This document shows, in pieces, positions 1-5,285 of a DNA stretch of 9,556 nucleotides (positions are counted from its first letter, which is position 1; each line of letters opens with the position of its first letter). The stretch comes from an uncultured bacterium (GTDB lineage Bacteria > Actinomycetota > Actinomycetes > S36-B12), in assembly GCA_903908025.1 (NCBI GenBank), contig CAIVQM010000522.1, positions 1 to 9,556 on the forward strand, in the 5' to 3' direction. A program made the position numbers and the translations under genes. Under the pieces are notes generated by a model. It saw nothing but the letters and a program-made list of their open reading frames with translations. It was not told the DNA's origin and searched no databases.

Positions 1-465
1 ATGGAACTGCTTCCTCGGATCATGCGCTGGGCCTCGCATGGCGTCGGTATGGCGTCCGCCGAGGAGATCGACCGGCTGGGCATCATCGCGGCCATGCGGC
101 TTGCCGGCCAGCGGGCGCTGGCGTCGTTGCCGGTCAGGCCGGACCAGGTGCTGCTCGACGGAAGCCACGACTACCTGTCGGAACCGGCGCAGTCGTCACT
201 GTTCGCAGAGGAGTCGGCCGAGTACTCCATGCCGCCGGTGGTGACCATGGTGAAGGCGGACCTGCGCTGCGCCGGAGTGGCGGCCGCGAGCATCCTCGCA
301 AAGACGGCCCGTGACAGCCTCATGATCGACCTGAGTGAGCACTACCCCGAGTACGGCTGGGCGGGCAACAAGGGCTACGGCGCGCCGGATCATCTTGACG
401 CGCTGACGCGCTTGGGGCCGACGCCGCACCACCGCGTGTCCTGGAGCCTGCCCGCCCTCGCCTAG
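1..465 (+). CDS. rnhB: Ribonuclease HII, 3' part (5' end outside window)
   Basis: RNase HII cuts the RNA strand of RNA-DNA hybrids and removes single misincorporated ribonucleotides; it is cytosolic. The 154 visible residues carry the C-terminal two thirds of the family: VLLDGSHDYL with the catalytic Asp at residue 53, KAD with Asp87 followed by the AAASILAK helix, and the actinobacterial YGWAGNKGYGAPDHLDAL block near residues 117-134. The N-terminal DExGRG motif, which supplies two further catalytic acids, is absent. The methionine at base 1 is therefore almost certainly internal and the gene starts before the window. Its TAG stop (463-465) lies in a CTAG that is also the stop of the convergent arsA. 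Family assignment is secure; the true start cannot be seen. Confidence 0.95.
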   Translation: MELLPRIMRWASHGVGMASAEEIDRLGIIAAMRLAGQRALASLPVRPDQVLLDGSHDYLSEPAQSSLFAEESAEYSMPPVVTMVKADLRCAGVAAASILAKTARDSLMIDLSEHYPEYGWAGNKGYGAPDHLDALTRLGPTPHHRVSWSLPALA

Positions 466-2204
466 AACAGCGTGCGGAGAGCCGGCAATCCGACGGGTTC
501 ATGTGCTTGGAGCGGTACGACCGCCATCCTCGGTGCCAGCGCGCCCACCTGTCGGATCGGCTGGGTCTCCGACGCGGCCCGCAGGCGCAGGAACGCCGAT
601 TCGGGATGCGCAGCCTGGATGGAGGCGTTGACGACCCATGCCCACGGGTGGATCCCGGCGCGGTCAAGATCCGCTTTCAGGATGCTGGCCTCGAGTACCG
701 GCGTCTGCTCGGGGAGGGTGACCAGGATGACCTTGGTGAGTTCAGGGTCCTGCAGCATCATCATCGGCGTCCTGAACCCGTCAGCCTTGCCCATCTGGCG
801 GACCATGTCGCGGTGATAGGAACCGGCCGCATCGAGCAGCAGCAGCGTGTGGCCGGTAGGGGCGGTGTCGACGATGACGAAGCCGGTGCGTCCCTCTCGG
901 ATGACCGCTGAGAACTGTCGGAAGACCGCGACCTCCTCGGTGCACGGCGACCGCAGGTCCTCGGCAAGGTTCGCCCGACCGGCGTCATCAAGCTGGGCTC
1001 CCTTCGACTCCATGACGTGATCGCGGTACTCGCGAGTTGCCTGCACGGGATCGATCCGGGTGACACGGAGGTGGGGCACGCTGCCCTCAAGGGTCTGTTC
1101 GAGGTGCGCCGCCGGATCGGTGGTTGTCAGGTGAACCGGGTGTCCGCGCTCCGCCAATGCGATCGCGATCGCGGAGGCAATGGTCGTCTTGCCGACACCC
1201 CCCTTTCCCATGCACATCACCAGCCCGTGGCCACCCGCCTCGATGGCGTTGATGAGGCTGGCCAGCGGAAGGTCGGCCACCTCATCCGCAGCGGCTACGG
1301 CCTGGCCAGACGTCTGCGGATCGTCGTCGAGGAGCGCCCGAAGTGCGGAGAGGCCCATGACATTGATCGGCTTCAGGCTGATGAGATCCATGGGGAGCGA
1401 GGCCAACGAGACGGGCAGGTTGTCGAGCATGCCTTGCTCACGATGACGAACGGCTGCGGCAAGCGGCTCGTCGCCTGCAGCGTCGGGCAGCACCGCGTTG
1501 ATGACCACGCAGCCGGAGCCGATGCCGATCTGGTCGAGCTCCGACTTGGTGCGGGCAATCTCATCCAGAGCACCTGCCTGGGCGCGGGCAACCAGAACTA
1601 GGCGGGTACTGCTGGAGTCCTGCAGCGCCGATACCGCCCCTGCGTACGCGCTGCGCTGCTTGTCCAGGCCCGCGAGGGGGCCCAGGCACGAGGCGTCGCC
1701 CTTTCCCGCGTCGAGGAAATCGCTCCAGTTCCCGGGCAGTTGCAGCAGGCGGATCGTGTGGCCCGTTGGGGCGGTGTCGAACACGACGTGGTCGTAGTCA
1801 CCGATCAGTTCCTCGTCCGTCAGGAGCGCGGTGAATTCGTCGAACGAGGCGACCTCGGTCGTGCAGGACCCCGAGAGCTGCTCGGTGATGGACGCGATCT
1901 CGCGCTCCGGAAGCAGGCCGCGAACGGGCCCGACGATGCGCTCACGGTAGGCCTCGGCAGCAGCCTCCGGATCGATCTCCATCGCGCAGAGGCCGGGTAC
2001 GTCCGGGACAGGCGTGATCGCATTGCCGATGGCGCAGTCGAACACCTGCCCGACGTTCGATGCCGGGTCGGTGCTGACCAGTAGGACGCGCTTGCCCTGA
2101 TCGGCAAGATGCACGGCGGTCGCGCATGCGATGGACGTCTTGCCGACGCCGCCTTTGCCGGTGAAGAACAGGAAGCGCGGCGGATTGGAGAGGAACGAGT
2201 ACAT
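462..2204 (-). CDS. arsA: Arsenite-stimulated pump ATPase ArsA (tandem-domain)
   Basis: ArsA is a cytosolic ATPase that binds As(III)/Sb(III) from ArsD and drives an ArsB or Acr3 membrane pump. The 580-residue product matches the usual two-domain length (about 583 in plasmid R773). Each half has a P-loop GKGGVGKT (residues 16-23 and 333-340) and a DTAPTGHT signature (near 143-150 in the first half, with the same motif again in the second). All three metal-site cysteines of the family are present: Cys114 (SGSCTTEV), Cys173 (GDASCLGP) and Cys421 (RSPCTEEV). I chose ATG 2204 because MYSFLSNPPRFLFFTGKGG is a normal N-terminus; an in-frame TTG at 2261 would only read back into arsD. There is no clear Shine-Dalgarno. 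The arsD stop and this start form TGACATG, one base apart, which suggests coupled re-initiation. It is the last gene of the operon, and no pump gene follows. Confidence 0.96.
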   Translation of the reverse strand: MYSFLSNPPRFLFFTGKGGVGKTSIACATAVHLADQGKRVLLVSTDPASNVGQVFDCAIGNAITPVPDVPGLCAMEIDPEAAAEAYRERIVGPVRGLLPEREIASITEQLSGSCTTEVASFDEFTALLTDEELIGDYDHVVFDTAPTGHTIRLLQLPGNWSDFLDAGKGDASCLGPLAGLDKQRSAYAGAVSALQDSSSTRLVLVARAQAGALDEIARTKSELDQIGIGSGCVVINAVLPDAAGDEPLAAAVRHREQGMLDNLPVSLASLPMDLISLKPINVMGLSALRALLDDDPQTSGQAVAAADEVADLPLASLINAIEAGGHGLVMCMGKGGVGKTTIASAIAIALAERGHPVHLTTTDPAAHLEQTLEGSVPHLRVTRIDPVQATREYRDHVMESKGAQLDDAGRANLAEDLRSPCTEEVAVFRQFSAVIREGRTGFVIVDTAPTGHTLLLLDAAGSYHRDMVRQMGKADGFRTPMMMLQDPELTKVILVTLPEQTPVLEASILKADLDRAGIHPWAWVVNASIQAAHPESAFLRLRAASETQPIRQVGALAPRMAVVPLQAHEPVGLPALRTLF

Positions 2205-2205
2205 G

Positions 2206-2604
2206 TCAGCAGCAGCCGGCGGGTCCGCAGGCGCAGGTGTCGTCCGAAGTCGCGTCGGCAATCTGCAGCAGGCTCGTGCCGGCGGGGACCGTTGACAGTT
2301 CTGCTGCGCCGGCGAAGCGAGCGAGCTGCTCGCGGCTCGGATACGTGCCCGTCATCACGGTGACCCCATCGACCGTGGTCAGCGGCAGGCCTTCGGATCC
2401 GGCGACCTGAAGGAACGTCCGCACCGTCTCGTCATTGGCGAATGCCATCGGGTCATTCGCCAGGTTGTGCCGAGCGATGTCGAGACCCTGCTCGCTGAGG
2501 TAGGCGAGGTCGGCGGTGAAGTCGACGAGTGCCTGATCGACGTCCGGGCCGCATACCCCGGTGTTGCAGCACAGGGCGGGCTCGTACACGCGGATGGCGG
2601 TCAT
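2206..2604 (-). other. arsD: ArsD arsenical metallochaperone: domain of the fusion or separate product from an internal start
   Basis: This 132-residue segment is by itself a full-length ArsD (the R773 protein is about 120 residues). ArsD carries As(III) from cellular thiols to ArsA and raises the affinity of the ATPase for arsenite. Cys12, Cys13 and Cys18 form the known metal site; the C-terminal Cys pair resembles the extra vicinal pairs of R773 ArsD. The line DVDQALVDFTADLAYL and the segment EGLPLTTVDGVTVMTG are typical of the family. ATG 2604 is preceded by AAGGAG at 2616-2611 with a six-base spacer, the best Shine-Dalgarno in the operon, so ribosomes probably start here even though the frame is open from arsM. 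It is followed one base later by arsA, its usual partner. Confidence 0.88.
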
Positions 2605-3474
2605 GCGGGTCTCCTTCGGGGCGGGGGTTCCTGGTTTCGTGGCGCGGATGAAAGCGGCGCGGATGACGCCGTCGAGGGTGTCGATCGCGGTGGCGATGTC
2701 GACACCATCAGGAATCTGGGAGGGATCGAGGCCGGCGGCCAGTGCCTCGAGCTCCGCGCGGCCGAAGACCGTTGTCGGTTCGAGGTGGGCGTCGACGAAG
2801 CCAGCGGCACCCAGACCGGCAATCACCTGGTCCTCGGTGAGTGCTCCGGCGATACAGCCGGTCCACAGCGCCATGATCGAGGTGATCTCGGGAGGCAGTG
2901 GGCGCGCGAGCACCATGTCGGAGATGGCGAAGCGGCCACCGGGTGTCAGAACGCGGAAGGACTCGCGGAAGACCCGGTCCTTGTCGGGGGAGAGGTTGAC
3001 GACGCAGTTCGAGATGATGACGTCGACGGCGTCGTCGGGCAGCGGCATGTCTTCGATGCTGCCGAGAAGGAACTCGACGTTGGTGATCCCGGACCGAGCC
3101 TTGTTGGCGTTCGCCAGCGCGAGCATCTCGGGCGTCATGTCGAGCCCGTAGGCCCTGCCGTTCGGTGCGACCCGGCGTGCGGACAGCAGCACGTCGATGC
3201 CGCCGCCGGAGCCGAGGTCGAGCACGACATCGCCCGGCCTGAGCTCGGCGAGCAGTGTCGGGTTGCCGCAGCCGAGCGATGCGATCAGAGCCTCGTCGGG
3301 GAGAAGGGCGCGCTGGTCGTCGCCGTACTGCGACTGGCCGAACGGATCGACCGCATCGATTGCGGCATCGGCTACACCGCAGCAGGAGGTTGGCCCGCAG
3401 CAGGCGGCGGACTGTGCAGCCGCCGCATAGCGCTCACGCACGGCAGTGCGAATGTCGTCGTCGTAGCTGGTCAT
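2206..3474 (-). CDS. arsM: Fused As(III) S-adenosylmethionine methyltransferase-ArsD metallochaperone
   Basis: One continuous frame of 422 codons. Residues 1-290 are ArsM, which methylates As(III) using SAM. They contain the SAM motif DLGSGGGID (86-94) and the three cysteines expected of the As(III) site: Cys69 (SLGCGNP), Cys156 (ISNCVVNLS) and Cys206 (WTGCIAG). An extra cluster CCGPTSCC lies at 25-32. Residues 291-422 are a complete ArsD chaperone with its metal site Cys302, Cys303 and Cys308 (ALCCNTGVCG) and a C-terminal CACGPAGCC. The nine residues before Met291 (GTPAPKETR) look like a former intergenic leader: they encode an AAGGAG Shine-Dalgarno six bases before the ArsD ATG. Start 3474 has AAGGA at 3485-3481 and overlaps the arsR stop by one base (TGATG). 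ArsM and ArsD are normally separate proteins. This is either a real fusion, possibly with free ArsD also made, or a one-base indel in the C-rich junction. Confidence 0.9.
   Translation of the reverse strand: MTSYDDDIRTAVRERYAAAAQSAACCGPTSCCGVADAAIDAVDPFGQSQYGDDQRALLPDEALIASLGCGNPTLLAELRPGDVVLDLGSGGGIDVLLSARRVAPNGRAYGLDMTPEMLALANANKARSGITNVEFLLGSIEDMPLPDDAVDVIISNCVVNLSPDKDRVFRESFRVLTPGGRFAISDMVLARPLPPEITSIMALWTGCIAGALTEDQVIAGLGAAGFVDAHLEPTTVFGRAELEALAAGLDPSQIPDGVDIATAIDTLDGVIRAAFIRATKPGTPAPKETRMTAIRVYEPALCCNTGVCGPDVDQALVDFTADLAYLSEQGLDIARHNLANDPMAFANDETVRTFLQVAGSEGLPLTTVDGVTVMTGTYPSREQLARFAGAAELSTVPAGTSLLQIADATSDDTCACGPAGCC
2605..2616 (-). promoter_or_regulatory. Internal Shine-Dalgarno for arsD inside the fused frame
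   Basis: AAGGAG at 2616-2611, then ACCCGC, then the ArsD ATG at 2604. Strength and spacing are those of a normal initiation site. This implies that free ArsD can be made besides the fusion, or that the fusion arose recently from two adjacent genes. Confidence 0.75.
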
Positions 3475-3797
3475 CAGCGGTCCTTGGGTGCGCAGGAGGG
3501 AGTGGCGAGGTCGGACAGCAGGGCGATCGGTTCGGAGATCGCGTCGCAGCACAGGGAGTAGACGTTGCTGCGGCCGACCGCCGTCGAGGTGACGAGCCCG
3601 GTCTCGCGAAGCGTCTTGAGGTGGTGGCTCACCAGGGGCTGTGACATGCCCGAGATGTCGGCGAGGTCGGTGACCGTGGACTCTCGGTCGGCGATGGCGA
3701 GCAGGATGGTCAGCCGGTTCACATCGGAGAGCGCCTTGAGGACGGGCGCGATCTCGCGGGCTCGAGCCGCAGGTGTTGCAGGGGTGCGTGTCTTCAT
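3474..3797 (-). CDS. arsR: ArsR-family As(III)-responsive repressor
   Basis: A 107-residue ArsR/SmtB winged-helix repressor that would release the operon promoter on binding As(III) or Sb(III). The helix-turn-helix covers about residues 40-65 (TVTDLADISGMSQPLVSHHLKTLRE), followed by the wing GLVTSTAVGRSNVYSL. The E. coli-type CxCxxC in the recognition region is absent. The only cysteines are Cys83-Cys84, just after the wing, and Cys102 near the C-terminus, which recalls the C-terminal CC...C site of Acidithiobacillus ferrooxidans ArsR. I chose ATG 3797; an in-frame TTG at 3821 lies inside the operator and has no ribosome site. The ATG falls seven bases after a good -10, so the mRNA may be leaderless. 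It is the first gene of the operon and its stop overlaps the arsM start. Confidence 0.93.
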   Translation of the reverse strand: MKTRTPATPAARAREIAPVLKALSDVNRLTILLAIADRESTVTDLADISGMSQPLVSHHLKTLRETGLVTSTAVGRSNVYSLCCDAISEPIALLSDLATPSCAPKDR

Positions 3798-3803
3798 CTG
3801 CCC

Positions 3804-3833
3804 ACCATAAGCATCAGTCAATGTTTATGTCAA
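3804..3833 (-). promoter_or_regulatory. Promoter and ArsR operator of the ars operon
   Basis: On the minus strand: a perfect -35 TTGACA (3833-3828), an 18-base spacer and a -10 TATGGT (3809-3804). The expected transcription start is about 3797, the A of the arsR ATG. Between and overlapping these boxes lies a 22-bp dyad at 3807-3828. On the plus strand it reads ATAAGCAT, CAGTCA, ATGTTTAT, with seven of eight arm positions complementary. This size and position suit an ArsR/SmtB dimer that blocks RNA polymerase. The region is clearly more A+T-rich than its surroundings. Confidence 0.8.
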
Positions 3834-3862
3834 CAGCGGTTACTTATGAACGGGCGCGGCCG

Positions 3863-3887
3863 GGAACCCCGGACTAGCGTTGGTTCC
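3863..3887. repeat. Inverted repeat in the arsR-ppk2 intergenic region
   Basis: GGAACC (3863-3868) and GGTTCC (3882-3887) are perfect inverted arms around 13 bases, about 24 bases before the ppk2 start. They may be an operator or a hairpin in the ppk2 leader. A 6-bp arm is short, so chance is possible. Confidence 0.35.
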
Positions 3888-3900
3888 AGGTTCGGACTAG
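3870..3900 (+). repeat. Direct repeat CGGACTAG upstream of ppk2
   Basis: The 8-mer CGGACTAG occurs exactly at 3870-3877 and 3893-3900, 23 bases apart (about two helical turns). The second copy abuts the ppk2 Shine-Dalgarno. CTAG is usually rare in high-G+C genomes, which makes two copies here more noticeable. Function unknown. Confidence 0.4.
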
Positions 3901-3910
3901 AGGAGCAGCC

Positions 3911-4813
3911 ATGGCTGATGATCGGATGAAGACGCTGGCCGCATTCATCGAGCCGTTGCGGGTCGAGCCGGGACGTCACGTCGTCCTGTCCCGTGATTTC
4001 GATCCGGAATACAAGGCTGACTTCCTCACCAAGGAGGACGGCGAGGGTCTCCTGCAACGCGGTGTCGAGGTCCTTGCCGAATACCAGGAACGGCTCGCGG
4101 CGCAGGACACCTATGCGGTGCTGCTGTGCCTGCAGGCCCTGGACGCGGCCGGCAAGGACGGCACGATCCGTCACGTCATGAGCGGCGTCAATCCGCAGGG
4201 TGTCCACGTCACGAGCTACAAGGCCCCGTCGGCCGAGGAACTGGATCATGACTACCTGTGGCGTTGCGCCCGAAACCTGCCGGCCCGTGGCGACATCGGC
4301 ATCTTCAACCGCTCCTACTACGAGGAAGTGCTCGTCGTGCGGGTGCACCCCTCGATTCTGACGAACCAGCGACTGCCGGAGTCGGCGCGGGGCGAGGACG
4401 TGTGGAAGCGGCGCTACCGCGAGATCAACGACTGGGAGCGCTACCTCGTCGACAACGGGTTCATCGTCCTCAAGGTCTTCTTGAACCTGTCGAAGGACGA
4501 GCAGCGCAAGCGGTTCCTCGAGCGGGTCAACGAGCCGGAGAAGAACTGGAAGTTCTCCGCGGCCGATGCACGCGAACGGCAGTACTGGGATGAATACCAG
4601 GAGGCGTACTCGCAGATGCTGTCGCACACGAGCACCGAGTGGGCGCCGTGGTACGTCGTCCCCGCTGATCGCAAGTGGTTCGCCCGGATCTGCGTGTCCG
4701 CGATCCTCGCCCACGCCCTCATGGCGATCGACCCGAAGTTCCCGGTGCTCGATGCTGCGGGCAAGGCCGCTCTTGAGGAAGCGCGTGCCCAGCTGGAGGC
4801 CGAGACCGGCTGA
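3911..4813 (+). CDS. ppk2: PPK2-family polyphosphate:nucleotide phosphotransferase
   Basis: A 300-residue cytosolic kinase that transfers phosphate from polyphosphate to nucleoside mono- or diphosphates (reversibly in some members), making ADP or ATP. It has a P-loop ALDAAGKDGTI (Gly81-Lys82 central, about 76-86), then GVNPQGVHVTSYKAPSAEELDHDYLW, then the lid-type segment FNRSYYEEVLVVRVH (from Phe132) and EKNWKFSAADARERQYW. The line-up resembles single-domain class III enzymes such as Meiothermus ruber PPK2 (from memory of that sequence), so use of both AMP and ADP is plausible but not shown. ATG 3911 has AGAGGAG at 3899-3905 with a five-base spacer. It is transcribed divergently from arsR across 113 bases. 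A regulatory or metabolic link to arsenic is inference only. Confidence 0.94.
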   Translation: MADDRMKTLAAFIEPLRVEPGRHVVLSRDFDPEYKADFLTKEDGEGLLQRGVEVLAEYQERLAAQDTYAVLLCLQALDAAGKDGTIRHVMSGVNPQGVHVTSYKAPSAEELDHDYLWRCARNLPARGDIGIFNRSYYEEVLVVRVHPSILTNQRLPESARGEDVWKRRYREINDWERYLVDNGFIVLKVFLNLSKDEQRKRFLERVNEPEKNWKFSAADARERQYWDEYQEAYSQMLSHTSTEWAPWYVVPADRKWFARICVSAILAHALMAIDPKFPVLDAAGKAALEEARAQLEAETG

Positions 4814-4922
4814 TCGGCCCCTTCGTCCACAGGGCCGTGCGCGCGCGGCAGCGGTCCACAGGTCGGCGTCGGCCCGGTGACGGCGACACCGCTCTGCGGC
4901 ACTGTCCCACCAGGGGGTGGGC
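4814..4922. other. ppk2-yraN intergenic region with small repeats
   Basis: These 109 bases have no coding potential I trust. CGGCCC (4815-4820) and GGGCCG (4832-4837) could form a 6-bp hairpin with an 11-base loop directly after the ppk2 stop; no T-run follows, so it is at best a weak terminator. The 9-mer GTCCACAGG occurs at 4825-4833 and 4854-4862. I see no convincing promoter for yraN. Confidence 0.45.
4906..4921 (+). promoter_or_regulatory. Hairpin over the yraN ribosome-binding site
   Basis: CCCACC (4906-4911), loop AGGG, GGTGGG (4916-4921) form a perfect 6-bp stem with a four-base loop. It contains the AGGGGG Shine-Dalgarno (4912-4917) and ends one base before the chosen ATG at 4923. 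Folded RNA would hide the ribosome site. Whether it acts as a control element is unknown. Confidence 0.4.
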
Positions 4923-5279
4923 ATGGTGCACGCAAAGGATGCACTCGGAAGGTACGGCGAGGACCTCGCGGTCGAGCACCTGCGACGGCAGGGCCTCACG
5001 ATTCTTGCGCGGAACTGGCGCTGTCCGACGGGTGAGCTCGACGTCATCGCGCGGGATGGTTCCGCGTTGGTGATCTGCGAGGTCAAGACGCGACGAAGCA
5101 CGGCGTACGGGTCGCCGCTCGATGCAGTCGGGCCACGCAAGATCCGTCGGCTGCGCGAACTGGCACTGCGATGGCTCGACGAGCAGCAGCTGCATGTGCC
5201 CGAGATCCGCTTCGATGTGATCGGCATTGTGCAGCCGCTCGTCGGTCAGCCGGTGCTGCAGCACCTGCGCGGGGTGTAG
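4923..5279 (+). CDS. yraN: YraN / UPF0102 family nuclease-like protein
   Basis: A 118-residue member of the UPF0102 family, which has a restriction-endonuclease-like fold; its biochemical role in bacteria is poorly defined. Visible motifs are GRYGEDLAVEHL (9-20), NWRCPTGELDVIARDG with Glu38 and Asp40, and ICEVKTRRS with Glu53 and Lys55, which together form the expected E-D-ExK metal site. Full length for the family. I chose ATG 4923 because AGGGGG at 4912-4917 sits five bases upstream; GTG 4917 and GTG 4926 are possible alternatives. Six bases separate its TAG from comM, and yraN-comM-dprA is a conserved actinobacterial order (Rv2898c-Rv2896c in Mycobacterium tuberculosis). A DNA-processing role is inferred from these neighbours. 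Confidence 0.93.
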   Translation: MVHAKDALGRYGEDLAVEHLRRQGLTILARNWRCPTGELDVIARDGSALVICEVKTRRSTAYGSPLDAVGPRKIRRLRELALRWLDEQQLHVPEIRFDVIGIVQPLVGQPVLQHLRGV

Positions 5280-5285
5280 CGACCC

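Noticed and set aside
2205..2261. N-terminal extension of arsA from an in-frame TTG at 2261
   Set aside because: The extra residues read back through the arsD 3' end and are Pro/Ala-rich; the family N-terminus begins just before the P-loop at ATG 2204.
3475..3552. Longer arsM beginning inside arsR (3552)
   Set aside because: The extra 26 residues are just arsR read in another frame; ATG 3474 has AAGGA and the one-base overlap with the arsR stop.
2467..3561. Long plus-strand open frame opposite arsM-arsD and arsR
   Set aside because: Antisense shadow of high-G+C codons; no recognisable domain, and the minus strand encodes clear ArsM, ArsD and ArsR proteins.
3798..3821. Alternative arsR start at TTG 3821
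   Set aside because: It lies inside the operator dyad, upstream of the predicted transcription start, and has no ribosome site.
3879..3900. Possible PHO box (11-base units starting GTT) before ppk2
   Set aside because: The two units agree at only about five of eleven positions and lack the GTTCACC core, so a PhoP claim is not supported.
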